Shown one piece after another: positions 30,351 through 42,600 of a stretch of DNA of 64,000 nucleotides (position 1 is its first letter; each line of letters opens with the position of its first letter). The stretch comes from Pseudomonas panipatensis (GTDB taxonomy: Bacteria; Pseudomonadota; Gammaproteobacteria; Pseudomonadales; Pseudomonadaceae), in contig NZ_FNDS01000005.1 in the NCBI RefSeq assembly GCF_900099785.1, positions 62,001-126,000 of the forward strand, read 5' to 3'. A program made the translations under genes and the position numbers. Under the pieces are notes generated by a model. It did not search any database, was not told the DNA's origin, and saw nothing but the letters and a program-made list of their open reading frames with translations.

Positions 30351-31238
30351 ATGCGTGCATTGGCTGACTTTGTCATGCGAGGCCGCATGCAGGCCACGAT
30401 CACGGTGGCCGGAGCAGCGCTCATACCGCTGCTGATGTGGTTGAGTGCCGCCGCAGGCAGCCTGGTGCTGCTGCGCAGGGGCCTCAACGACGCCCTGGGC
30501 GTTCTGACGTGGGCGGTACTGCCGGGATTGCTCTGGTGGTACCTGGGGGATCCGAGCGTGCTTCTGGTGTTGCTCGGCACCCTGACACTGGCGCAGGTAT
30601 TGCGCGCCAGTGTGTCCTGGCGTCGGGTATTGCTCGCCAGTGTGGCGGTGGGCGTGGTTTTCGCCCTGGTGCTGGGATCGGTCTTCGCTGACGCGATCCA
30701 GGCACTGGTAGACGAATTCCAGAAGCTGCTGCCGCAGGTGCTGGGCCCGGCTTATTCGCAATTGAGCGCGGATGAGCAGGCGCAACTCCAGCAACTGCTG
30801 AGGCCCGTGTTGACGGGGTTGATGGCCGCCTTTTTCCAGACGGTCTGTCTGCTCTGCCTGGTCCTTGGCCGTTACTGGCAGGCCCAGTTGTACAACCCGG
30901 GCGGGTTCGGCCGCGAGTTTCGCGCGCTGCACCTGTCGCCGGCGCTGGGCCTGGGCTTGTTCCTGGCCATGCTGCTGGCGCCGAACCTGGGTCTGCAACT
31001 GGGCATGCTGACACCGATCTGCAGTGTGCCTCTGGCACTGGCCGGTGTGGCGCTGTTGCATGGCCTGGTGGCGATCAAGGGAGCTGCAAGGTTCTGGCTG
31101 GTGGGGTTCTACGTGGTGCTGCTGGTCTTCGGGCAGCTGGTTTATCCGTTATTGGTGTTGTTTGCCGTAGTCGACAGTCTGTTTGATTTTCGTGGTCGCC
31201 TGGTCCGTCGCCAGGGCTCCACGAACGGTGAAGGTTAA
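30351..31238 (+). CDS. DUF2232 (YybS-like) membrane protein
   Basis: 295 aa, almost entirely hydrophobic with roughly seven to eight predicted membrane segments. Conserved features include a LQQLLRPVLTGLMAAFFQTV stretch and the GGFGREFRALHLS loop. Family members lie between rpsR and rplI in pseudomonads. Function unknown. It is 36 nt after rpsR and 21 nt before rplI, so it is cotranscribed with ribosomal genes. Confidence 0.85.
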   Translation: MRALADFVMRGRMQATITVAGAALIPLLMWLSAAAGSLVLLRRGLNDALGVLTWAVLPGLLWWYLGDPSVLLVLLGTLTLAQVLRASVSWRRVLLASVAVGVVFALVLGSVFADAIQALVDEFQKLLPQVLGPAYSQLSADEQAQLQQLLRPVLTGLMAAFFQTVCLLCLVLGRYWQAQLYNPGGFGREFRALHLSPALGLGLFLAMLLAPNLGLQLGMLTPICSVPLALAGVALLHGLVAIKGAARFWLVGFYVVLLVFGQLVYPLLVLFAVVDSLFDFRGRLVRRQGSTNGEG

Positions 31239-31259
31239 AAGTTAAGAGGTAAGACTCAA

Positions 31260-31706
31260 ATGGAAGTCATCCTGCTGGAAAAGATCGCCAAACTGGGCAA
31301 CCTGGGCGACAAACTGAACGTAAAGGGCGGCTACGCCCGTAACTACCTGCTGCCGCAGGGCAAGGCCACCGCCGCGACCGCTGCCAACATCGCAGCCTTC
31401 GAAGAGCGTCGCGCCGAGCTGGAAAAAGCAGCTGCCGAGAAAAAGGCTTCCGCTGAAGCCCGCGCCGCCCAGCTGGGCGAGCTGATCATCACCATCGGCG
31501 CCCATGCTGGCGACGAAGGCAAGCTGTTCGGCTCGATCGGCACCCGCGACATCGCCGAAGCTGTTTCCTCCGTCGGCTACCCGCTGGAGAAGAGCGAAGT
31601 GCGTCTGCCCAACGGTGCCCTGCGCACCGTCGGCGAATACGACATCGAAGTGCAACTGCACACCGACGTCGAAGCGACCCTGCACGTGGTCGTTGTCGCC
31701 GAGTAA
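31260..31706 (+). CDS. rplI: 50S ribosomal protein L9
   Basis: 148 aa, full length. N-terminal rRNA-binding domain [20 protein letters not shown] with the [15 protein letters not shown] signature, a long connecting helix, and a C-terminal domain. Binds domain V of 23S rRNA and limits frameshifting. Followed by a strong terminator. Confidence 0.98.
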   Translation: MEVILLEKIAKLGNLGDKLNVKGGYARNYLLPQGKATAATAANIAAFEERRAELEKAAAEKKASAEARAAQLGELIITIGAHAGDEGKLFGSIGTRDIAEAVSSVGYPLEKSEVRLPNGALRTVGEYDIEVQLHTDVEATLHVVVVAE

Positions 31707-31765
31707 GCGATCCGTCGCTGCGGCACTACGAGCACCTTGCGTGCCTGTGGCAGTCCGCTAACATC

Positions 31766-31805
31766 GGGCACGGTACCGCCTCGCGGTGCCGTGCCCTTTG
31801 TTTTT
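31766..31805 (+). terminator. Intrinsic terminator after rplI
   Basis: GGGCACGGTACCGC (31766-31779) pairs with GCGGTGCCGTGCCC (31783-31796) with one wobble pair, followed by TTTGTTTTT to 31805. It ends the ribosomal operon 33 nt before dnaB. Confidence 0.85.
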
Positions 31806-31837
31806 CTGCCGTTCCCTGATTCCTGCACATCGAGCCC

Positions 31838-33232
31838 ATGAACGACATCAGCCTCCCCGAGCAGTACGACCTGCAAACGGCATCCCTCAAGGTGCCGCCG
31901 CATTCGATCGAAGCCGAACAGTCGGTGCTGGGCGGCCTGATGCTCGACAACAACGCCTGGGAGCGGGTGCTCGATGCGGTCTCCGATGGCGACTTCTACC
32001 GCCACGACCACCGCCTGATTTTCCGCGCCATCTTCAAGCTCGCCGAGCGCAACCAGCCGTTCGACGTGGTGACCCTGTCCGAGCAACTGGACAAGGAAGG
32101 GCAACTGTCCCAGGTGGGCGGTCTGGCCTACCTCGCCGAACTGGCCAAGAACACGCCCTCGGTGGCCAACATCAAGGCCTATGCGCAGATCATTCGCGAG
32201 CGCGCCACCCTGCGGCAGTTGATCGGCATCAGCAATGACATCGCCGACAGCGCCTTCAACCCACAGGGGCGGGGCGCCGAGGAAATCCTCGACGAAGCCG
32301 AGCGGAAGATCTTCGAGATCGCCGAGGCGCGGCCGAAGACCGGCGGCCCGGTGGGCATTGGCGACATCCTGGTGAAGACCATCGACCGTATCGACCACCT
32401 GTTCAATACCAACGATGCGTTCACCGGGATTTCCACCGGCTTCACCGACCTCGACGAGAAGACCAGCGGCTTGCAGCCGTCCGACCTGATCATCGTCGCC
32501 GGCCGTCCGTCCATGGGTAAGACCACCTTCGCCATGAACCTGGTGGAGAACGCCGTGTTGCGCACCGACAAGGTGGTGCTGGTGTATTCCCTGGAGATGC
32601 CCTCGGACTCGATCGTGATGCGTATGCTGTCCTCGCTGGGACGCATCGACCAGACCAAGGTCCGCTCCGGCCGCCTGGAGGACGACGATTGGCCGCGCCT
32701 GACCTCGGCGGTCAACCTGCTCAACGAACGCAAGCTGTTCATCGACGATACCGCCGGCATCTCGCCTTCGGAAATGCGCGCGCGCACCCGCCGCCTGGCG
32801 CGTGAGCACGGCGAAATCGCCCTGATCATGGTCGACTACCTGCAGTTGATGCAGATTCCCGGCTCCTCCGGTGACAACCGGACCAACGAGATTTCCGAAA
32901 TCTCCCGCTCGCTGAAGGCCCTGGCCAAGGAATTCAACTGCCCGGTCGTGGCGCTGTCGCAGCTCAACCGCTCCCTCGAACAGCGCCCGAACAAGCGCCC
33001 GGTGAACTCCGACTTGCGCGAATCCGGAGCGATCGAGCAGGACGCCGACGTGATCATGTTCGTCTACCGCGACGAGGTGTATCACCCGGAAACCGAGTTC
33101 AAGGGTGTCGCCGAAATCATCCTCGGCAAGCAGCGTAACGGCCCCATCGGCACCGTGCGCCTGGCCTTCCTCGGTAAATACACGCGCTTCGAGAACCTTG
33201 CGCCGGGCATGTACAACTTCGAGGACGAATAG
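31838..33232 (+). CDS. dnaB: Replicative DNA helicase DnaB
   Basis: 464 aa. Hexameric 5'-3' helicase of the replication fork. N-terminal helical domain (VPPHSIEAEQSVLGGLMLD), linker helix, and RecA-like domain with Walker A GRPSMGKT (222-229), Walker B IALIMVDYLQLM, and the GAIEQDADVIMFVYRDE region. No intein is present. It has its own transcription unit after the rplI terminator; alr follows 70 nt later. Confidence 0.98.
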   Translation: MNDISLPEQYDLQTASLKVPPHSIEAEQSVLGGLMLDNNAWERVLDAVSDGDFYRHDHRLIFRAIFKLAERNQPFDVVTLSEQLDKEGQLSQVGGLAYLAELAKNTPSVANIKAYAQIIRERATLRQLIGISNDIADSAFNPQGRGAEEILDEAERKIFEIAEARPKTGGPVGIGDILVKTIDRIDHLFNTNDAFTGISTGFTDLDEKTSGLQPSDLIIVAGRPSMGKTTFAMNLVENAVLRTDKVVLVYSLEMPSDSIVMRMLSSLGRIDQTKVRSGRLEDDDWPRLTSAVNLLNERKLFIDDTAGISPSEMRARTRRLAREHGEIALIMVDYLQLMQIPGSSGDNRTNEISEISRSLKALAKEFNCPVVALSQLNRSLEQRPNKRPVNSDLRESGAIEQDADVIMFVYRDEVYHPETEFKGVAEIILGKQRNGPIGTVRLAFLGKYTRFENLAPGMYNFEDE

Positions 33233-33302
33233 CCGCGGCGGCGGGGCTTGCGGACCGGGGTTTTCCCCAGGAAGCTAGAGGTTTTCCCGTTCGAGCCTGA
33301 CC

Positions 33303-34379
33303 ATGCGCCCTCTCATCGCCCATATCGATCTCGCCGCCATTCGCCACAACTACGACCTCGCCAAGCGCTGCGCGCCGGGGCGCCAGGCTTTCGCGGTGGT
33401 CAAGGCGAATGCCTACGGGCATGGGGTGCGCGAGGTGGTGACCTGCCTGCAGGACCTGGCCGATGGCTTCGCCGTGGCCAGCCTCGAAGAGGCCGCGGAG
33501 GTTCGCGCGCTGCATGGCAACGCCCGCATCCTGTTGCTGGAGGGGTGTTTCGAGCCGAATGAATACCGAGTCGCCGCTCAGCTCTGCCTGGACGTCGTGG
33601 TGCAGAACGAGGCTCAGGCCGCCGCGCTGCTCGCCGGAGCGCTGCCGGCAGCGCTGAACGTCTGGCTGAAGCTGGACTCCGGCATGCACCGTCTGGGTTT
33701 TTCCGCGAGCGCCCTGCGCGAGTGTTTCACTCGCCTGCGCGGAGCCGGACAGGTCGCCGAGCTGAATCTGATCAGCCACTTCGCCTGTGCCGACCTGCGT
33801 GGCCACTCGCTGAACGAGGATCAGTTGGCCTGTTTCCTCGCGCTGCTCGACCTGGATTTCGACCAGCGCTCGCTGGCCAATTCCGCGGCGGTGCTGACCA
33901 TCCCGGCGGCGCATATGGACTGGATACGCCCCGGCATCATGCTCTACGGCGCCACGCCGTTCGCGGATCTTTCCGCGGCCGAACTGGGCTTGCAACCCGC
34001 GATGACCCTGAGTGCGCGGCTGATCGCCATTCGCGAGGTGGCGCCCGGTGAAAGCGTCGGCTACGGCGCCGCCTGGGTGGCCCAGCGGCCATCGCGTATC
34101 GGCACGGTCAGTTGCGGTTACGCCGACGGCTATCCACGGCACGCCCCGAGCGGCACGCCGCTGCTGGTCAACGGACAGCGCGCGGCCCTCGCCGGGCGAG
34201 TCTCCATGGATATGCTGGCGGTGGACCTGACCGATTTGCCGGACGCCGCCCTCGGTGATCCGGTCGAGTTGTGGGGCAAGCATTTGCCGATCGATGAGGT
34301 GGCGGCTCATGCCGGCAGCATCGGCTATGAGCTGCTGACCAAGGTCACCGCGCGAGTGCCGCGCAAGTACAGCGCCTAG
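33303..34379 (+). CDS. alr: Alanine racemase (PLP-dependent)
   Basis: 358 aa. Interconverts L- and D-alanine for peptidoglycan. PLP-binding Lys34 in FAVVKANAYGHG and the catalytic Tyr254 of the C-terminal beta domain (SVGYGAAW). Length and the position after dnaB match the biosynthetic enzyme in this gene order. Pseudomonads usually also carry a separate periplasmic/catabolic racemase; this copy has no signal peptide. Confidence 0.96.
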   Translation: MRPLIAHIDLAAIRHNYDLAKRCAPGRQAFAVVKANAYGHGVREVVTCLQDLADGFAVASLEEAAEVRALHGNARILLLEGCFEPNEYRVAAQLCLDVVVQNEAQAAALLAGALPAALNVWLKLDSGMHRLGFSASALRECFTRLRGAGQVAELNLISHFACADLRGHSLNEDQLACFLALLDLDFDQRSLANSAAVLTIPAAHMDWIRPGIMLYGATPFADLSAAELGLQPAMTLSARLIAIREVAPGESVGYGAAWVAQRPSRIGTVSCGYADGYPRHAPSGTPLLVNGQRAALAGRVSMDMLAVDLTDLPDAALGDPVELWGKHLPIDEVAAHAGSIGYELLTKVTARVPRKYSA

Positions 34380-34447
34380 GCACCGAGCCGTCCACCGACC
34401 AGGTTCTGCCGGAGACTGCCTGCGCTCGGTGACTTCTTGCCTTCAAG

Positions 34448-36343
34448 CTAGACCGGTTGGCTGGCGCTTCCGCTGTTTTCCAGGGAGCCATCGCCACGCT
34501 TGTCCGCGATCGCGCCGGCCAGCGCATAGCTGGCCCTGCCGCTGCCCTTGACCTGATACAGCGCCTGGTCGGCCGCCTTGTACAGTTTGCTGAACTGTTG
34601 CGCGTGGTGTGGGTAGATGGCCACGCCGATGCTGGGCGTGATGCGCAGTTCCAGGCTGTCGAAGGAGACCGGATCGGCCAGCTCGCTGAGCAGGCGGGCG
34701 GCTATCTCGCGGGCGTGGCCTTCGGCGTCGGGGCCGGCGATCAGCGCGGCGAACTCATCCCCGCCCAGGCGTGCCACGCAGTCGTTGGCGCGCACGCACT
34801 GACGCAAGCGATGCCCGACGTTCTGCAACATGAAGTCGCCGACGTCGTGACCATGGGTGTCGTTGATCGGCTTGAAATGATCGAGGTCGATCAGCATCAG
34901 CGCCAGGGTTTCGCCGTTCCGCTGGGCATGGTTCAGCGCCTGTTCGGCATGCTCCACCAGGTAGCGGCGGTTGGGCAGCCCGGTCAAGGGGTCGTTGTGC
35001 GCGGCATGGCGCAACTGGGCCTCGCGTTCGCGCAGCAGTCGGTTGGCCTGAGTCAGTTCGGCGGTGCGCGCCGCCACCGCCTGGGCCAGGTCGATCTGGG
35101 CATTTTGCAGCAGCGTCATGCGCGCGCTCTTTTCCCGGTCGGCCTGCTCCAGCGCCAGGGAGTGCTCGCGCTTGAGTTCCTGGATGCGTGAGGTCAGGGC
35201 GAAGGAGAAGAGGATGGATTCCAGCGCCACCGAAACCGGGAACAGATAGGCCGTGGTCGGTGAGGGCTGCACCAGCCCCAGTGCGCGCATGACCGAGACG
35301 CTGACGCTAGATAGCACCAGGCCGAAGCCGAACAGGTAGAGCATCGCCGGGAAGGAGCCCTGGCGCCAGCGCGTGATGGCCGCGCCGAGCGCGGCCGAGA
35401 TGCCGATTGGCGTGGTGATGGCCAGTATCCAACCGCCGGCGTAGCGCCATTGCAGGAAACTGAACAGGAAGGCGAAGCCGTAGAGCGCGCAGTTGAGGCT
35501 CAGCATGGCGTGCGCCCAGCGCACGTTCAGGCGGGTTTGCAGCAAGTTCTGGGTGAAGCGGGTGACGCACAGTCCCCAGAGCGCGGGCAGGCTGATCCGG
35601 TTCAGCCACCAGGGCACCGCGGCGCCTGGCCAGAGGTATTCGAAGCCGTGGCCGGTCATGCCCATGCTGAACAGCAAGGCGCAGCCGGTGGCGAGCACGT
35701 ACCACAGGTAGGCGCGGTCGCGCAGGCTGAAGAGGATGAACAGGTTGTACAGCAGCAACGCGGCGATCAGCCCGTAGACGACCCCCAGGAAGAGGTTGGT
35801 CTGGCTGCGATGTTCTTGCAGGTCGTTCAGGGACCAGATGCGCAGGGGGAAGGAGTTGCCGGCGGGGTCGTAGCTGCGCAGGTACAGGCGCAGGGGGCCT
35901 TCGCCGTCCGGCAGATGGAACAGCGGACGACGGTAGGGGAGGTCGCGCCCGGCGGCGAAGGGCTGGCTCTCGCCGGAGCGGAGTTCGCGATAGCCGCCCT
36001 GGCCGTCGGGCAGGTACAGGCGCAGGTCGAGCAGATTGACCGCGTCCACTTCCAGCCACCAGCCGCCGGGGGGCATGGTGTGGCGTTCGAGATCCAGGCG
36101 CAGCCACCAGGGATTGGGGTTCTGGCCGACGCTAGTGCGCCCGGCCGCGGGTCGGAAGGCGGCGTCGCGTTCGCGGACCTGCTCCAGGTCGAGCCGGCCC
36201 TGCGGGTCTTCCAGCAGCTCCAGGCTATCGTTCAGGCCGCGCCCGCTGGACGTGCCGTCCAGTGGCAGCGGGGCCGCGCTGGGCGTGGACAATGGAAAAA
36301 GACATAACAGAATGACGAACAGCAGGTCACGCACGGCAGACAC
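34448..36343 (-). CDS. 7TMR-DISM diguanylate cyclase (NicD-like)
   Basis: 631 aa. Signal peptide (~1-24), periplasmic 7TMR-DISM extracellular domain (~35-175), seven membrane segments (~185-395), a short coiled coil, then a GGDEF domain with intact GGDEF at 527-531 and an RxxD inhibitory site (RAND) at 518-521. It should make c-di-GMP and be feedback inhibited. Gene order (alr before, ygiQ after) matches P. aeruginosa NicD, a nutrient-responsive cyclase in biofilm dispersal; orthology is likely but unproven. Transcribed toward alr. Confidence 0.92.
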   Translation of the reverse strand: MSAVRDLLFVILLCLFPLSTPSAAPLPLDGTSSGRGLNDSLELLEDPQGRLDLEQVRERDAAFRPAAGRTSVGQNPNPWWLRLDLERHTMPPGGWWLEVDAVNLLDLRLYLPDGQGGYRELRSGESQPFAAGRDLPYRRPLFHLPDGEGPLRLYLRSYDPAGNSFPLRIWSLNDLQEHRSQTNLFLGVVYGLIAALLLYNLFILFSLRDRAYLWYVLATGCALLFSMGMTGHGFEYLWPGAAVPWWLNRISLPALWGLCVTRFTQNLLQTRLNVRWAHAMLSLNCALYGFAFLFSFLQWRYAGGWILAITTPIGISAALGAAITRWRQGSFPAMLYLFGFGLVLSSVSVSVMRALGLVQPSPTTAYLFPVSVALESILFSFALTSRIQELKREHSLALEQADREKSARMTLLQNAQIDLAQAVAARTAELTQANRLLREREAQLRHAAHNDPLTGLPNRRYLVEHAEQALNHAQRNGETLALMLIDLDHFKPINDTHGHDVGDFMLQNVGHRLRQCVRANDCVARLGGDEFAALIAGPDAEGHAREIAARLLSELADPVSFDSLELRITPSIGVAIYPHHAQQFSKLYKAADQALYQVKGSGRASYALAGAIADKRGDGSLENSGSASQPV

Positions 36344-36499
36344 TCCCTGTGCCTGGTCGTTGCTGCCAGGCCTACTGATGCCGGTCGAGTATAGCCAGAG
36401 GCTATTTCGCCAGTGTGGAAATCGTGTGACGCGCGCGGGCCGGGGGTGTCAGGCGGCAGGAGATTCCCCAGCGCAGGAGTCGGAATTGCTCACTTTTTG

Positions 36500-36508
36500 T
36501 GCTATATT
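36500..36508 (+). promoter_or_regulatory. Extended -10 promoter of ygiQ
   Basis: TGCTATATT (36500-36508) fits the extended -10 form TGnTATAAT with 5 of 6 in the hexamer, followed by a GC-rich discriminator. The -35 17 nt upstream (TCGGAA) is weak, as tolerated in extended -10 promoters. Predicted start near 36515, 44 nt before the gene. Confidence 0.45.
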
Positions 36509-36558
36509 CCGCGCCCGCGTTTTCGCGCCCCTTTTCTTCGAGATTCCCGGTGTCCGTG

Positions 36559-38814
<2,256 letters not shown>

Positions 38815-38821
38815 GTGGGCA

Positions 38822-38846
38822 GGTGGAGGGGCCGGGCCCTTCCACC
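38822..38846. terminator. Hairpin between ygiQ and the hemerythrin gene
   Basis: GGTGGAGGGGC (38822-38832) pairs with GCCCTTCCACC (38836-38846), 11 bp with one G-T wobble and a 3-nt loop. It lies between two convergent genes and may stop both, though neither side has a clear U-tract. Confidence 0.45.
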
Positions 38847-38885
38847 GCGGTGCCTCTCCCGCTGCAACGGCGGGAGGCGGGCAGC

Positions 38886-39290
38886 TCAGATGCCGTGTTC
38901 GTGGAAGAAGCCGACGTAGGCCTTGTCGACCTTGAGGATGTGGTGAGTCAACCAGTCCTTGAGCAGGCCCAGGATCTTGTCGTCCACCGCCTCGCCGCTC
39001 TCGTGGCGTAGCAGCAAGTCCATCACCTGGCGGTTGAAGCGGTCATGCTCGGCGCGGTGCGCCTCGCTCTGTGGATAACCCAGGCGCTCGAACAGCGCTT
39101 CTTCGACGACGAAGTGGTTCATCGTGTATTCCACCAGGCGTTCGAGGATTTCGCCGATCGGCGGCGCCGTCTCATCCTCTTCGTGCAGGCTGTCGTACAG
39201 CGCATTGGTGAGGCTCACCAGCCAACGGTGTTGCTGGTCGATCTTGTCTATTCCGGTTATGAACTCATCGTTCCACGGCATGAAACTCAT
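38886..39290 (-). CDS. Bacteriohemerythrin
   Basis: 134 aa four-helix oxygen-binding protein. All seven expected diiron ligands are visible: H21, H59, E63, H78, H82, H117 and D122, within HFVVEE, HRAEH and HHILKVD. Single-domain, soluble. Likely an oxygen store or sensor; single-domain hemerythrins in aerobic pseudomonads have been proposed to deliver or sense O2. Converges on ygiQ and diverges from the transglutaminase cluster across a 312-nt regulatory spacer. Confidence 0.93.
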   Translation of the reverse strand: MSFMPWNDEFITGIDKIDQQHRWLVSLTNALYDSLHEEDETAPPIGEILERLVEYTMNHFVVEEALFERLGYPQSEAHRAEHDRFNRQVMDLLLRHESGEAVDDKILGLLKDWLTHHILKVDKAYVGFFHEHGI

Positions 39291-39452
39291 GCGCTGCCCT
39301 CCAGGCGGTTGAGCGATGAATCATCGTGCAGCCGGTGTTCGCGGAATTGATGCGTATCAACGATCGGTGGCGTTGCCCGCTGGGCTCAGCGACGTCGGGC
39401 CACGCAGGCGGGCCAGGACAGGGCCAGGCTGTCGCTGGCCGGTCGGCCGTGG

Positions 39453-39469
39453 CGCCCCATTTTCGTGCG
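39453..39469 (+). promoter_or_regulatory. Weak NtrC-like site upstream of the sigma-54 promoter
   Basis: CGCCCCATTTTCGTGCG. Against the NtrC consensus TGCACY-N5-RGTGCA, 8 of 12 defined positions match and the spacer ATTTT is that of the optimal site. It lies about 80 bp upstream of the -24 element, a normal enhancer distance. The match is imperfect. Confidence 0.35.
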
Positions 39470-39549
39470 CGAGTCCGCCCCGTGTGCAGGCCGGGCCCCG
39501 CGATGGTGCCCGCTGTCCAGGGGCGGCCCGTGCCACGGCCCTTGGCGGC

Positions 39550-39564
39550 TGGCACGGGACTTGC
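39550..39564 (+). promoter_or_regulatory. Sigma-54 (RpoN) promoter of the peptide-ligase cluster
   Basis: TGGCACG-GGAC-TTGC, with C before it, matches the -24/-12 consensus YTGGCACG-N4-TTGCW except for the last base (G). Transcription would start near 39576, 15 nt before the AGGAGG Shine-Dalgarno of the first gene. Position, orientation and near-perfect match make it a strong candidate. Confidence 0.75.
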
Positions 39565-39602
39565 GCGGAACGGCTATCGCCCTGGCCCGCAGGAGGCCCG
39601 CC

Positions 39603-42600
39603 GTGTCGATCCATGTCGCGTTGCAGCACGTCACCCACTACCGCTACGACCGCGCCGTCAATCTCGGCCCGCAATTGGTCCGGCTGCGCCCGGCGCCGCA
39701 CAGTCGCACGCGCATCCTCGGCTACTCGCTGAAAGTGCAGCCGGGCAAGCACTTCATCAATTGGCAGCAAGACCCGCAGGGCAATTACCTGGCGCGCCTG
39801 GTGTTCCCGGAGCAGACCCGCGAGCTGCGTATCGAGGTCGATCTGGTCGCGGAAATGGCGGTGTTCAACCCCTTCGACTTCTTCCTCGAACCCTATGCCG
39901 AGCGGATTCCTTTCGACTATGGCGCCGACGAGCAGCGTGAGCTGGCGCCTTACCTAGCGTGCCTGCCGGCGACGCCGCTGTTCGCCGCCTACCTTGCCGG
40001 CCTCGACCGCGAGCCGCGCCCCAGCGTGGATTACCTGGTCGAGCTGAACCAGCGCCTGGCCCGCGACGTGCGCTACCTGATCCGCCTGGAGCCGGGCGTG
40101 CAGACCCCGGAGCAGACCCTGCAACTGGCCTCCGGCTCCTGCCGCGACTCGGCCTGGCTGCTGGTGCAGTTGCTCCGCCACCTGGGCCTGGCGGCGCGCT
40201 TCGTCTCCGGCTACCTGATCCAGCTCACCGCCGACCAGAAGGCCCTCGACGGCCCCAGCGGCACCGAGGTGGACTTCACCGACCTGCACGCCTGGTGCGA
40301 GGTCTACCTGCCCGGCGCCGGCTGGATCGGCCTCGATCCCACCTCCGGGCTCTTCGCCGGCGAGGGGCACATTCCCCTGGCCTGCAGCCCGGAACCGTCC
40401 TCGGCGGCGCCGATCAGCGGTGCCGTCGATCCGTGCGATGTCGAATTCAGCCATGAGATGCGCGTCGAGCGGGTCTGGGAAGCGCCGCGGGTGACCAAGC
40501 CCTACAGCGATGAACAATGGCAGGCGATCCGCGACCTGGGCGCGCGCATCGACGCCGACCTGACGGCGCAGGACGTGCGCCTGACCATGGGCGGCGAGCC
40601 GACCTTCGTCGCCATCGACTATCCCGACGACCCCGAGTGGAACAGCGCCGCCCTCGGCCCGAACAAGCGCCGCCTGGCCGCTGAACTGTTCCATCGCCTG
40701 CGCCGGCACTATGCGCCCAAGGGCCTGGTGCACTTCGGCCAGGGCAAGTGGTACCCCGGCGAGCAACTGCCGCGCTGGTCGCTGAACTGCTTCTGGCGCC
40801 GCGACGGCGAGCCGGTCTGGAACAACCCGCTGCTCTACGCCGAGGAGGATCGCGGCTATGGCGCCGACGCCGCCCTGGCGGCGCGCTTCCTGCGGCGCCT
40901 GGCCGGGCGCCTGGGGCTGTCCGGCGACACCCAGTTCCCGGCCTATGAAGATGGCTTCTACTACCTCTGGCGCGAGCGCCGCCTGCCGGTCAACGTCACC
41001 CCGGAGGATGCCCGCCTGGCCGACCCGCTGGAGCGCGAGCGGCTGCGCCGGGTGTTCGAGCGCGGCCTTGGCGATGTGATCGGGCACGTCCTGCCCTTGG
41101 CGCGCAGCGCCGCCGGCGATGCCTGGGAGAGCGGCCGCTGGTTCCTGCGCGACGAGCACTGCCGGCTGATCCCCGGCGATTCGGCGCTTGGCTACCGCTT
41201 GCCGCTGGACTCGCAGCCGTGGGTCAGCGACGCCGACTTCCCCTACGTCAACCCGGCCGATCCGAGCCAGGCACAGGCGCCGTTGCGCCGCGCCGCGCAA
41301 CTGCACCAGCAGGCGCGCCAGCGCACCCCGGGCGGCCCCGATGCCAGCCGCCCGCCGGCCATGCACCAGTCGGCCGCCTGGATCACCCGCACCGCGCTCT
41401 GCGCCGAGCCCCGCGACGGCCGCCTGTATCTGTTCATGCCGCCGCTGGCCGAGCTGGAGGCCTATCTGGAACTGGTCGCAGCCATCGAGGCCACTGCCGG
41501 TGAACTCGGCTGCCCGGTGCTGCTGGAGGGTTACGAGCCGCCGGCCGACCCGCGCCTGGTGAATTTCCGCGTCACCCCCGATCCGGGCGTGATCGAGGTG
41601 AACATCCATCCGGCGGCCAGTTGGGACGAACTGGTCGAGCGCACCGAGTTCCTCTACGAGGCGGCGCGGCAGTCGCGGCTGTCCAGCGAGAAGTTCATGG
41701 TCGATGGCCGCCACGTCGGCACCGGGGGCGGCAACCACTTCGTCCTCGGTGGCGCCACGCCCGGCGATTCGCCGTTCCTGCGCCGCCCGGACCTGCTGCG
41801 CAGCCTGCTCAGCTACTGGCACAACCACCCGTCGCTGTCCTACCTGTTCTCCGGCCTGTTCATCGGCCCGACATCGCAGGCGCCGCGGGTCGACGAGGCG
41901 CGCAACGACGCGCTCTACGAGCTGGAGATCGCCTTCGCGCAGATGCCCGAGCCCGGCGCCGCCTGTCCGCCTTGGCTGGTCGACCGGCTGCTGCGCAACC
42001 TGCTGGTGGATGTCACCGGCAATACCCACCGCGCGGAATTCTGCATCGACAAGCTGTATTCGCCGGACAGTGCCAGCGGGCGCCTTGGCCTGCTCGAACT
42101 GCGCGCCTTCGAGATGCCGCCGCACGCGCGCATGAGCCTGGCCCAGCAACTGTTGCTGCGTGGCCTGCTGGCGCGCTTCTGGGTCGAGCCCTATGCGCCG
42201 CCGAAGCTGGCGCGCTGGGGCACCGAGCTGCACGACCGATTCCTCCTGCCGCACTTCGTCGAGCAGGACTTCAGCGATGTCATTCACGAACTCAACGCCT
42301 TCGGCTATCCGTTGCGCAGCGACTGGTTCGCCCCGCACTTCGAGTTCCGCTTCCCGAAATATGGCGACTACGCGGTCAAGGGCATCGATCTGGAGCTGCG
42401 CCAGGCCCTGGAGCCCTGGCACGTGCTGGGCGAGGAGGGCGCCGTCGGCGGTACCGTGCGCTATGTCGATTCGTCGCTGGAGCGGGTGCAGTTGAAGGTT
42501 CGCGGCATGGCCCCCGACCGTTATGTGGTGACCTGCAATGGCCATCCGCTGCCGTTGCACCCCACCGGGCAGGTCGGCGAATTCGTCGCCGCCGTGCGCT

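Larger units (their letters stand above)
39291..39602. other. Intergenic control region of the peptide-ligase cluster
   Basis: 312 nt between the divergent hemerythrin and transglutaminase/amidoligase genes. It holds the sigma-54 element (39550-39564) and a weak NtrC-like site (39453-39469). ORFs crossing it have no Shine-Dalgarno support. No clear sigma-70 promoter for hemerythrin was found. Confidence 0.6.
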
